DNA of 58,282 nucleotides, taken from an uncultured Bacteroidales bacterium (lineage in GTDB: Bacteria; Bacteroidota; Bacteroidia; Bacteroidales; Marinilabiliaceae). The stretch lies in assembly GCA_934717675.1 (NCBI GenBank), contig CAKUYZ010000007.1, positions 1 to 58,282 of the forward strand, in the 5' to 3' direction. Below the pieces are notes generated by a model that worked only from the letters and a program-made list of their open reading frames with translations, did not search any database and was not told where the DNA came from. The position numbers and the translations under genes were made by a program. Within the stretch, counting starts at the first letter, position 1; each line of letters starts with the position of its first letter. Below, one piece after another: positions 18,173 through 25,582 of this stretch.

Positions 18173-18637
18173 ATGACCACCACGGCGGCGCAAAAAGTTA
18201 TGTCCGAACCCCTTAAAATGGGGCTTAAAATACGCCTGCGGGTGCAAGGGCTGAGCATGGTGCCAACCATCTGGCCGGGAGAGACCATAACGGTGCGGCC
18301 CGCCACAGACCCCAAGGTGGGAGACATTGCCTACATTGGGCCGCTAGAGAAGCCCGACGGGCCGTATTTCATTGTCCACCGCATAATTGAGATCGCAGCA
18401 GACCACGTGACCACGCAAGGAGACTCCAACACAGAAGCTGACGGGCCCGTGCCCAAGAGCCTGGCCGCAGGCATTGTGGAGAGCCACCGCCGGCTATGGC
18501 TGACGCGGCGCGTGGGCGATGGTCCATGGCGACACTGGATGACCGCACGCCCTCATGCGGCGCACAAGATGAACCATGCGCTTGCCCGCGTCATTGGCGC
18601 ATTAATCAGGCTCGCGTCAAGACTCTCCGGCCGATGA
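18173..18637 (+). CDS. S24/S26 signal-peptidase-like protein
   Basis: A 154-residue serine protease-like protein. It has the S24/S26 nucleophile motif GLSMVPT (Ser28), a GDI segment (50-52), FIVHRII (His69) and the TQGDSN box (about 84-89). The pattern, with His in the second catalytic position and no clear general-base Lys, is that of the S26B (SipW/eukaryotic signal peptidase) branch rather than LepB. Unlike those enzymes it shows no clear N-terminal transmembrane anchor; only an amphipathic C-terminal helix is present. In this cassette it may cleave the leader of the exported peptide. Its stop overlaps the ABC exporter start as ATGA. Confidence 0.75.
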   Translation: MTTTAAQKVMSEPLKMGLKIRLRVQGLSMVPTIWPGETITVRPATDPKVGDIAYIGPLEKPDGPYFIVHRIIEIAADHVTTQGDSNTEADGPVPKSLAAGIVESHRRLWLTRRVGDGPWRHWMTARPHAAHKMNHALARVIGALIRLASRLSGR

Positions 18638-20364
18638 AAGGAGGGATGCTGACACAGGCGTTGCGCATGGTGTGGGACGCCTCACCCCGCGGCACGGTGG
18701 CGTGCGCAGTGTGCGTGACGTTGCGCTCAGTGCTGCCGCTCGTCTTGCTGTGGGCCATGGGGCGCATGGTGGATGCCACGCTAGCCTCGTTTGAGACACT
18801 GCGAGACAACCCGTGGGAGGGGCTGCGCGCCATAGCCGCACCCGTGGCGGCGTTTGGAGCGGCGATGCTGGCCACGCACGCGGCGCAAATTGTGGCCGAC
18901 CTGCAGACGGGGGAGCTTGGCGAGCGGCTGCGCGCCCACGTGGCGTCGCTCACCCAAAGGCAGATGGCGAGCGTTGACTATCAGACGCTTCAAAGCCCGC
19001 AGTTCCAAACGGAGGCTTTCAGAGCCATATCGGGCTCCACGGAGCGGCCCGTGCGCATCTTCGCCACCGCCATGGGCTTGGCTCAATCTTTCATAACTTT
19101 TTGTGTCTTGAGTTGTTGGATGTTCGCCATCGGGTGGTGGCTGCCGCTGCTGACCATGGCGGCCGGCGCGCCCATTGTGTTGGCGCGCGTCGCAGCGTCG
19201 CGGAAGTCTTTTGAGCTGTATAAACGCCAGGCTGTGGATGAGCGCAAAATGGCATATTACAACAGCGTGCTGACGCAGCCTCAATATGCCCCGGAAGTGC
19301 GAACCTTTGGCCTGTGGAACCATTTCCACACCTTGTTCGACGCCGTGCGGCAAGGGCTCGCGGCCTCTAGGCTCGGCTTGGCTCGCCAGTCGGCCGTGCG
19401 GCAGGGGCTTGCGGCGTTGGCCTCGACACTGATTGTGGTGGGGGTGTTTGTCTGCGTCATTGCGCAATGCTCGGCAGGCGGATATAGCGTGGGCGCGTTG
19501 GCCATGTTCCTGATGACCATCCGTCGCGCCGAGTCTGCCGTGGCCGATGCGGCCCACCGTGGCGTGTCGCTCCACAGCCAAGGGCTGTATGTCAGTTCGC
19601 TCCTCGACTTTCTGCGACAGGGTAGCGGCAGCGTGCGCGCGGCGCATTTCCCCACCCCCTTTCGGCTGCTGGAAGTCCGCGATGTCTCGTTTAGCTATCC
19701 CGGCTCTCGGCGCAAGGCCTTGAGCGGAGTGTCATTCAGCGTCGGGAAGGGCGAGGTGGTGGGCATCTCGGGTCGCAATGGCTGCGGCAAGTCCACCCTC
19801 GTGAAACTCATATGCGGGCTGCTGCGGCCCGACGCCGGGAGCGTCAGGATAGACGGCACCCCCGTGGCCGACATCGCGCCCACAGAGATCTCTGCCCACA
19901 TGACGGCCGTTTTTCAAGACTTCCGCCTCTACTGCGCCACGGCGCAAGACAACATCCGCTTCGGCAACATGGCCGCCCACATTGACGAGAAGCGAATGCG
20001 CTCGGCAGCCACGCAAGCCGGCATAGACCACCTGATAGCCTCTCTGCCGCAGGGCTACGCCACCGAGATAGGCAACCAGTTCCCGGGCTCGGAGATGTTC
20101 AGCCGCGGAGAGTGGCAGCGTCTGGCCTTGGCCCGCGCCCTATATGCGCAAGCCGACATAATAATATTGGACGAGGCCGCGAGCGCGCTGGACAAAGAGG
20201 CGCGCCAAGGGCTGCGCGCCACCATAGACAACCTGCGGCAAGTCGGCAAGACGGTGATTCTGGTCTCGCACTCAGCCGAGACGCTGAGCTTGGCCGACCG
20301 TGTGTATGAGATGCAGGGCTTCAGGCGTCGCCCTGATGGCCTGAGAAGCCAAACGGCACCGTGA
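18634..20364 (+). CDS. ABC exporter, fused membrane and ATPase domains
   Basis: A 576-residue half-transporter: about six membrane helices in the first 330 residues, then a nucleotide-binding domain. Walker A is GRNGCGKST, the Q-loop is in AVFQDFRLY, the signature is unusual, FSRGEWQRLALARAL in place of LSGGQ, Walker B is IIILDEAASALD, and the switch histidine is in LVSHSAET. There is no N-terminal C39 peptidase domain, which fits a separate protease gene immediately upstream. The chosen ATG forms an ATGA overlap with the previous gene; a longer reading frame from 18496 lies inside it. Its last 44 bases overlap the convergent DUF3467 gene. It probably exports the cassette's product as a dimer. 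Confidence 0.85.
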   Translation: MKGGMLTQALRMVWDASPRGTVACAVCVTLRSVLPLVLLWAMGRMVDATLASFETLRDNPWEGLRAIAAPVAAFGAAMLATHAAQIVADLQTGELGERLRAHVASLTQRQMASVDYQTLQSPQFQTEAFRAISGSTERPVRIFATAMGLAQSFITFCVLSCWMFAIGWWLPLLTMAAGAPIVLARVAASRKSFELYKRQAVDERKMAYYNSVLTQPQYAPEVRTFGLWNHFHTLFDAVRQGLAASRLGLARQSAVRQGLAALASTLIVVGVFVCVIAQCSAGGYSVGALAMFLMTIRRAESAVADAAHRGVSLHSQGLYVSSLLDFLRQGSGSVRAAHFPTPFRLLEVRDVSFSYPGSRRKALSGVSFSVGKGEVVGISGRNGCGKSTLVKLICGLLRPDAGSVRIDGTPVADIAPTEISAHMTAVFQDFRLYCATAQDNIRFGNMAAHIDEKRMRSAATQAGIDHLIASLPQGYATEIGNQFPGSEMFSRGEWQRLALARALYAQADIIILDEAASALDKEARQGLRATIDNLRQVGKTVILVSHSAETLSLADRVYEMQGFRRRPDGLRSQTAP

Positions 20365-20629
20365 GCGTGCCAGCCTGCCGCTCCTCAATCTCGCCATATT
20401 GCTTCTCATAGTTCCTCACATTCTCTTGCAACGCCGCGAGAAACTTTTTCACATTGTCTGGCGTCATGATTACGCGTGACTTCACCGTAGGCTGCACGCC
20501 CGGCACCGTGCGGATGAAATCAATGACAAACTCCGATGGCGAATGCGCAATGACGGCCAAATTGGCATAGATGCCCTGCGCCACATCGGGCGGCAGAGCG
20601 ATGCTCACCTTTTTCTGCTGTTCTTCCAT
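20321..20629 (-). CDS. DUF3467 family protein
   Basis: A 102-residue cytoplasmic protein with the DUF3467 pattern: an early IALPPDVAQGIYANLAVI segment, the HSPSEFVIDF core and SRVIMTPDNVKKFLAAL. The function is unknown; it is widespread in Bacteroidetes. In several relatives I recall it beside rpoBC, whereas here it stands alone, convergent with and overlapping the ABC exporter by 44 bases. Transcription from the 20630-20856 interval is expected on this strand. Confidence 0.85.
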   Translation of the reverse strand: MEEQQKKVSIALPPDVAQGIYANLAVIAHSPSEFVIDFIRTVPGVQPTVKSRVIMTPDNVKKFLAALQENVRNYEKQYGEIEERQAGTLTVPFGFSGHQGDA

Positions 20630-20856
20630 TTTGTATATGTGATTATAAGACAGCGTAAAGATATAAAAATGCCGCTGTGACGCAAGCCAGACTATTTACC
20701 GAACGGGCGAAGAAAATTATCATAACACACTATTTCACAAGAATATAAAGTCCAAAGTCAGCTCTAATGGTCAAAAAAGATTCATTTTTATTTCGCCATA
20801 TCAACGGAAAGACCTATTTTTAAAAAGTCTAAAAAGCTGCGACTTAACAGAACAAC
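20630..20856. promoter_or_regulatory. AT-rich divergent promoter region, DUF3467 / fur
   Basis: The interval is much richer in A and T than its surroundings. It has near-consensus boxes (TATCTTTA on the minus strand near 20655; TATTTTTA on the plus strand near 20814) but no complete promoter. An 18-codon plus-strand ORF inside it is not supported as a gene. Confidence 0.4.
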
Positions 20857-21354
20857 ATGGAAAAGAAGGATATTCGAGAGACGGTCAAAGAACTGTTCAC
20901 CAGATATTTAGAGACACAAGGGCACCGCAAGACGCCCGAGCGTTTTGCCATATTGGACGAGATTTATAGCCGAAAGGGACACTTCGACATTGAGGAGCTG
21001 TACTCCTTTATGAAAGAGAAAAACTATCGCGTGAGTCGCGCCACACTATACAACACCATAGACCTGCTGCTGGAGTGCCGCCTAGTGTTTAAGCATCAGT
21101 TTGGCAAAAACCAGGCCCAATATGAGCGCGCCTATGACGCCAAGCCCCACGACCACCTCATCTGCCTGGCGTGTGGGGCTGTGTCGGAGGTGCAAGACAC
21201 GCAAATATCCAGCCTCATTGAGCGCGCCGCCGACCAGGAACATTTCCAGGTGTCGCACCACTCACTCTACATCTACGGCCTTTGCCGCAAGTGCGCCTTG
21301 AACAACAAGAGACTTAGCGAACTGCCAGAGGCTCCATCCGAGCTTGGCAACTGA
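20857..21354 (+). CDS. Fur-family transcriptional regulator
   Basis: A 165-residue metal- or peroxide-sensing repressor. The N-terminal winged helix includes RKTPERFAILDEI and the recognition helix segment VSRATLYNTIDLL. The C-terminal dimerisation domain has the HDHLICLxCG motif and a second CxxC (CRKC), which together make the structural zinc site. Sequence alone does not separate Fur from PerR or Zur. It is transcribed away from DUF3467 with a 227-base region between them (20630-20856) in which I saw no clear Fur box; a weak TATTTTTA box is present near 20814. Confidence 0.9.
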   Translation: MEKKDIRETVKELFTRYLETQGHRKTPERFAILDEIYSRKGHFDIEELYSFMKEKNYRVSRATLYNTIDLLLECRLVFKHQFGKNQAQYERAYDAKPHDHLICLACGAVSEVQDTQISSLIERAADQEHFQVSHHSLYIYGLCRKCALNNKRLSELPEAPSELGN

Positions 21355-21379
21355 GCCGACCACAACAAGATAGGCCCTC

Positions 21380-21412
21380 GGGGGCGCGCTGAGACACACT
21401 CGGCGCGCCCCC
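21380..21412 (+). terminator. Strong GC hairpin after the fur-like gene
   Basis: A 14-bp stem with one G·T position (21380-21393 with 21399-21412, five-base loop) starts 25 bases after the Fur-family stop. There is no T-tract after it, so it is an imperfect intrinsic terminator or an RNA-stabilising 3' structure. Confidence 0.45.
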
Positions 21413-21458
21413 GCCGCGTTCACAGCCCCACGCCATAAGCAAAAGAGGGCGCGCCCGC

Positions 21459-21490
21459 TTGGAAAAATCCGGCGGAATGACTTATTTTTG
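21459..21490 (+). promoter_or_regulatory. Promoter of the exbB–exbD–tonB operon
   Basis: TTG at 21459-21461 and TATTTTTG at 21483-21490 are separated by 21 bases, an excellent fit to the Bacteroidetes vegetative promoter. The exbB start is 77 bases beyond the -7 box. A GGCGCGCC palindrome lies directly downstream at 21494-21501, near the expected transcription start. Confidence 0.62.
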
Positions 21491-21567
21491 CGTGGCGCGC
21501 CATGCCATGGCCACAAGAAGCCACTCCGAGCGGGCGCGCAAGACAAGGAAAAACTCAAAAAGACAAG

Positions 21568-22257
21568 ATGATACAGGAAATGGGCCAAGAGGCCGAAGTG
21601 CTGACCGACGCGGCCGGCGAAGTTGTGGAGCAGCAGACGCTCAACGTGATAGACCTCTTCTTGCAAGGCGGTTGGATAATGTGGGTGCTGCTGGCCATGT
21701 CGGTCTTCGCCGTCTACATATTCTGCGAGCGATACGCAGCCCTGCGCAACGCCTTGAAAGAGGACAAGAACTTCATGAGCAAGATTAAGGACTACATCCA
21801 CAGCGGCAACATAGACAACGCCAAGTCGCTGTGCGAGCAGACCGACAACCCCGTGGCGCGACTGGTGGGCAAGGGCATCAGCAGGATAGGCAGGCCGCTG
21901 AACGACATCCAGACGGCCGTGGAGAACGCCGGCAACATTGAGGTGGCTCGGCTGGAGAAGGGGCTGGCTAGCCTGGCGTCAATATCGGGCGGTGCGCCCA
22001 TGATTGGCTTCCTGGGCACAGTGACGGGCATGGTGGAGGCCTTCTTCCAGATGGCTAGCGCGGGCAACAACATAGAGGTCAGCTCATTGGCCGGAGGCAT
22101 ATACACGGCCCTCGTCACCACGGTGGGCGGCCTCATTGTGGGCATCATAGCCTACTTCGCATATAACTACCTGGTGAGCCGCGTGGACAGGGTCGTGGCC
22201 ACGCTTGAGACGCGCACCATGGAGTTTATGGACATGCTCAACGACCCCACCGCATAG
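21568..22257 (+). CDS. exbB: ExbB/TolQ-family proton channel
   Basis: A 229-residue inner-membrane protein of the MotA/TolQ/ExbB family that, with ExbD, uses the proton motive force to drive TonB. Membrane helices are visible near residues 25-50, about 130-155 (with GFLGTVTGMVEAF, the family signature), and 175-200 (GGIYTALVTTVGGLIVGI). The start ATG at 21568 is preferred; the reading frame extends upstream to 21502 without a family counterpart. It is first in an operon with exbD (16 bases apart) and tonB. Confidence 0.92.
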   Translation: MIQEMGQEAEVLTDAAGEVVEQQTLNVIDLFLQGGWIMWVLLAMSVFAVYIFCERYAALRNALKEDKNFMSKIKDYIHSGNIDNAKSLCEQTDNPVARLVGKGISRIGRPLNDIQTAVENAGNIEVARLEKGLASLASISGGAPMIGFLGTVTGMVEAFFQMASAGNNIEVSSLAGGIYTALVTTVGGLIVGIIAYFAYNYLVSRVDRVVATLETRTMEFMDMLNDPTA

Positions 22258-22273
22258 GAAAGGAGCTAAAGAA

Positions 22274-22666
22274 ATGGCACTAAAGAAAGGACAGAAGATA
22301 AGCTCGGCCTTCAGCATGTCTTCGATGACGGACATCATTTTCCTGCTCCTCATCTTCTTCATGCTGACCTCTACGCTCGTCCACCCCAACGCCCTGAAGC
22401 TTGTGCTGCCGCAGAGCAAGAACCAGACATCCGCCAAGCCGCAGACGTCGGTCTCCATCACGGCAGACTTGCGCTACTATGTGGAGACGAAACGCGTGGC
22501 CTTTGACGAGCTGGAGCCGACGCTCCAAGCCAAGCTGGGGGCGCAACCCGACACCTACATCGCCCTGCACGTGGACGAGACGGTGCCCATGCGCGAGGTG
22601 GTGAAGGTGATGAACATTGCCAAGAAGAATAAGTACAAGCTCATCTTGGCCACGAGAGCCAAATAA
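22274..22666 (+). CDS. exbD: ExbD/TolR-family protein
   Basis: A 130-residue single-pass protein with the family helix MTDIIFLLLIFFMLTST (about residues 18-34), in which the aspartate is the proton-carrying residue, then a periplasmic domain. The start at 22274 follows the exbB stop by 16 bases; an upstream ATG at 22205 lies inside exbB. Its TAA stop overlaps the tonB start by one base. Confidence 0.92.
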   Translation: MALKKGQKISSAFSMSSMTDIIFLLLIFFMLTSTLVHPNALKLVLPQSKNQTSAKPQTSVSITADLRYYVETKRVAFDELEPTLQAKLGAQPDTYIALHVDETVPMREVVKVMNIAKKNKYKLILATRAK

Positions 22667-23631
22667 TGGAAAACAGCTCAGAAAGAAGATACAGAGGGCG
22701 CGGCCTGCTCGGCACCATAGTGTTTCACGCCGTCCTCATCGCGCTATGCTTCACCACGCACCTGACGGCGCAACGCGAGGAGGAGGAGGGGCTGCTGCTC
22801 AACTACGGATATACCGAAGACGGCAGCGGAGAGGAGGAACCCGCTCCCGCACCTGAGCCAAGCGAGCCTGAGCCAGAACCCGCGCCAGCGCCCACTGAAC
22901 CCGCGGAGCCGAGCGAGCCAACTGAAGCAAAAGCTGACGGCCAGACGGCGACGACCCAAGACTTTGAAGAGGCCGCGGCCCTGGAAGAGGCAAAACGCAA
23001 AGCGGAGGCAGAGGCTAAAGCCCGCGCCGAGGCGAAGAAAAAAGCGGAAGCCGAAGCCAAGGCGAGAGCAGAGGCGGAGGCAAAAGCGAAAGCTAAGGCG
23101 GAAGCGGAGGCAAAAGCCAAGGCCAAGGCAGAAGCAGAAGCTAAGGCAAAAGCAGAGGCGGAAGCCAGAGCCAAAGCGGAAGCCGAGGCAAAGCGCAGAG
23201 CCGCCGCTGCGGCGGCGCGCAACGCCGTGAGCAAAGGATTCTCCGGCGCAGGCTCCGGGACAAGTGGCAGCCAAGGCAGCGGCACAGGAGCAGGCAACCA
23301 AGGCAGCCTGACCGGCGGGGCTGCAGGGTCGGCCACAGGCGGCGGGTCGGGCCATGGCTCCAGTTTCTCCCTTGAGGGTCGATCCCTGATTGGCACGCTG
23401 CCCAAACCCAGCGTGAGGGTGCAGAGCCCCGGCAAGGTGGTGGTGGCCATTGTGGTGGACAAGAACGGCAACGTGGTGAGCGCCAACGTCCAGATGAGCG
23501 GCACAACCATTCAGAACGAGCGCGTCTGGGAGGCCGACGTGGCAGCGGCGAAGAAAGCCAAATTTAACGCCGACCCGTCAAAGCCCGTGACACAGCGCGG
23601 CACGATAACGTATAACCACATTGTCAACTGA
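22666..23631 (+). CDS. tonB: TonB/TolA-like energy transducer
   Basis: A 321-residue protein that would carry energy from ExbBD to outer-membrane receptors. It has an N-terminal membrane helix (about 11-33), a Pro/Glu stretch (about 55-85), a long Ala/Lys/Glu helix of repeated KAEAEAKA units (about 105-182), a Gly/Ser linker (about 190-240), and a C-terminal TonB-type domain (about 245-320) with VVVAIVVDKNGNVVSANV. The helical section resembles TolA more than typical TonB. It is third in the exbBD operon and its stop overlaps the next start. Confidence 0.85.
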   Translation: MENSSERRYRGRGLLGTIVFHAVLIALCFTTHLTAQREEEEGLLLNYGYTEDGSGEEEPAPAPEPSEPEPEPAPAPTEPAEPSEPTEAKADGQTATTQDFEEAAALEEAKRKAEAEAKARAEAKKKAEAEAKARAEAEAKAKAKAEAEAKAKAKAEAEAKAKAEAEARAKAEAEAKRRAAAAAARNAVSKGFSGAGSGTSGSQGSGTGAGNQGSLTGGAAGSATGGGSGHGSSFSLEGRSLIGTLPKPSVRVQSPGKVVVAIVVDKNGNVVSANVQMSGTTIQNERVWEADVAAAKKAKFNADPSKPVTQRGTITYNHIVN

Positions 23632-24815
23632 TGGGCGCGGCCCTGACGGTGGCGTACTGCATTGCCGCCCCTCTGCTGGTGATGTGGATCACGTGGCGGT
23701 GGCCATTGCTGCGCAAGGTTGGCGACATATTGTTGGCCTACGCCGTGGGCTGCGCCGCAGGGTTGAGCGGCATCTTGCCACAGGGGGCTGAAAGCGCCCT
23801 CACTGGCGTGGCCACGGCCACCATCCCGCTGGCCATCCCGCTGATGCTCCTCTCGGCCGACGTGAGAGCCTGGCGGCATATGGCCCCACAGTTTGCCAAA
23901 TCAATGGCCTGTGGGGTGGCGGGTTGCGTAATGGCCGTGACGGCGGGTTTCCTGCTCTTTGGGCAAGACGACTCGGAGACCAACGCTAAAGTGGGCGGGA
24001 TGCTCACGGGGCTATACACTGGCGGCACGGCCAACCAGGCGTCATTAAAAGTGGCGTTGGGAGTGCCAGACGGGGTGTATCTGCTCAGCCACACCTACTC
24101 CATTGTGGTGAGCGCGGCATATCTGGTCATTGTCATCTTCTTCGGGCGCAGACTGCTGCTGCACATATTGCCCCCCTTCGAGGGAGACCGGCAGGCTGGT
24201 GACACGGCAGGAAACCAGGACGACCACTCTGGCGAGCTGTTTTTCGGGCTGTTTCGCCGGCAGAGCCTGCCCGACCTGTGCCGGGCCTTAGGCCTGACAG
24301 CATGCATCGTGGCCATAGGAGCGGCTTTGGCGGCCGCCTGCCAATGGGCCGTGGAGGCTTGCGGCGGGGCGGCGGACGTGTTCCAGTCCGTCTTCATCTT
24401 GGCCATATCGCTCATTGCCGTGGTGGCGGCCTCAAGTGAGCGCGTGCGCAAGATTGGCCGAACCTACGAGGCCGGCACGTTCTTCATCCTCATCTTCAGC
24501 GTGGCGGTGTCATCGCAAGTGAACACCCATATGTTGGGAAACGTGGACGGCTCATTTTTCGGCTTCATCACGGTGGCCACTCTCGGCTCACTGATTCTGC
24601 ACGTGGCTCTCAACGCCGTGGCGCGCATAGACACTGACACGACACTGGTCAGCTCCATAGCGCTGATATGCTCCCCGCCATTCGTGCCTGTCATGGCCGG
24701 CGCACTTGGCAACAAGGCCACCATAGGCCCCGGCATAGCCGTCGGGTTGGCGGGCTACGCCATTGGCACATACCTTGGCTTCGGCGTGGCCCACGCGCTG
24801 ATGGCCCTGGCATAG
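23631..24815 (+). CDS. DUF819-family membrane permease
   Basis: A 394-residue polytopic membrane protein of the DUF819 (YjcL-like) family, with about ten hydrophobic segments. Conserved-looking sequences are GGTANQASLKVALG (about 120-135), a hydrophilic loop near 185-210, a VSSQVNTHML segment and a C-terminal GNKATIGPGIAVGLAGYAIGTYLGF. The family is thought to be transporters, but the substrate is unknown. It begins on the last base of tonB, so it is translationally coupled to the TonB system, and is followed by a Crp/Fnr regulator after 14 bases. Confidence 0.82.
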   Translation: MGAALTVAYCIAAPLLVMWITWRWPLLRKVGDILLAYAVGCAAGLSGILPQGAESALTGVATATIPLAIPLMLLSADVRAWRHMAPQFAKSMACGVAGCVMAVTAGFLLFGQDDSETNAKVGGMLTGLYTGGTANQASLKVALGVPDGVYLLSHTYSIVVSAAYLVIVIFFGRRLLLHILPPFEGDRQAGDTAGNQDDHSGELFFGLFRRQSLPDLCRALGLTACIVAIGAALAAACQWAVEACGGAADVFQSVFILAISLIAVVAASSERVRKIGRTYEAGTFFILIFSVAVSSQVNTHMLGNVDGSFFGFITVATLGSLILHVALNAVARIDTDTTLVSSIALICSPPFVPVMAGALGNKATIGPGIAVGLAGYAIGTYLGFGVAHALMALA

Positions 24816-24829
24816 GAGACAAGAGACTG

Positions 24830-25552
24830 ATGCCACAGAAAAAGACCCAGATAAGGCAAAAACTGCAAGACGCGAACCTTGACTTGCCTATGCGCAAAGA
24901 GCCGCTCTGCCACCTGACGGAGGCGGAGCGCGAGCGGCTGCGCAGCGTGTGCGCCGTGGTGAACGTGGCTCGCGGCCAAAGGGTATATTCAAAGGGCGAG
25001 AGGGCGGACTCCATATTCATGGTGATGAGCGGAAAGGTCAAGACCACGATGGACGGCCTGGGCGAGCGCGGCCTGATTGTGAAAATGAGCGGGCCGCTAG
25101 ACACCGTGGGCCACAGGGCGGCACTGGTGGGCGAGAAGCACACCACCACGGCCACAGCCATTGAAGACGCCACCCTCATCGCGATTCCTCGCACGGAGGC
25201 TTTGGCCGCCTTGCGAGAGAACATTGCGCTGAACGCCTTCGTCATAAAGACCATGGCGCGGGAGCTGCGCTTCTGCCGAGAACGCACCGTGAGCCTGACC
25301 CAAAAACAAGTGAGGGGACGCTTGGCGGAAAGCCTGCTGACGCTGAAAGACAAATATGGCTACGCCGCCGGCACAAAGCGAATAAACGCCACGGTGACGC
25401 GCGAAGACATGGCCGCGCTGTCTAACATGACAACGGCAAACGCCATACGCACCTTGGCCGCGTTCGCCACAGAGGGGTTGGTGACGGTAAGCGGGCGCGA
25501 GATAACAATTGTGGACGAAAGCGGACTCGAAAAGACGTCACGGATGGGATAG
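24830..25552 (+). CDS. Crp/Fnr-family transcriptional regulator
   Basis: A 240-residue regulator with an N-terminal cyclic-nucleotide-binding-like beta-roll (about 30-140, with GQRVYSKGERADSIFMVMSGKVK) and a C-terminal winged helix (about 160-225) in which MTREDMAALSNMTTANAIRTLAAF-type spacing marks the recognition helix. It lacks the cysteine set of Fnr iron–sulfur sensors at the N-terminus. The start at 24830 is preferred because the frame upstream of it lies inside the DUF819 gene. It may be cotranscribed with exbBD–tonB and with the lptF-like gene 30 bases downstream. Confidence 0.9.
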   Translation: MPQKKTQIRQKLQDANLDLPMRKEPLCHLTEAERERLRSVCAVVNVARGQRVYSKGERADSIFMVMSGKVKTTMDGLGERGLIVKMSGPLDTVGHRAALVGEKHTTTATAIEDATLIAIPRTEALAALRENIALNAFVIKTMARELRFCRERTVSLTQKQVRGRLAESLLTLKDKYGYAAGTKRINATVTREDMAALSNMTTANAIRTLAAFATEGLVTVSGREITIVDESGLEKTSRMG

Positions 25553-25582
25553 CCCCCACACTCCAAAATAAACGACAACATC

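Noticed and set aside
16830..20364. Assignment of the cassette as a lasso-peptide cluster.
   Set aside because: No asparagine-synthetase-like cyclase, no transglutaminase-like protease and no precursor are present; only the PqqD, kinase and exporter parts match.
20767..20823. An 18-codon ORF upstream of the fur-like gene that could be a precursor peptide for the PqqD cassette.
   Set aside because: It is on the far side of DUF3467, has no leader-like length and no ribosome-binding or promoter support; in an AT-rich interval such ORFs arise by chance.
22980..23210. A DNA tandem repeat or CRISPR-like array.
   Set aside because: The repetition is from Lys/Ala/Glu codons in the TonB helix; units vary in sequence and there are no spacers. 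No CRISPR array was seen in the window.
24830..25552. Calling the Crp/Fnr protein an oxygen-sensing Fnr.
   Set aside because: The N-terminal cysteine cluster is absent.
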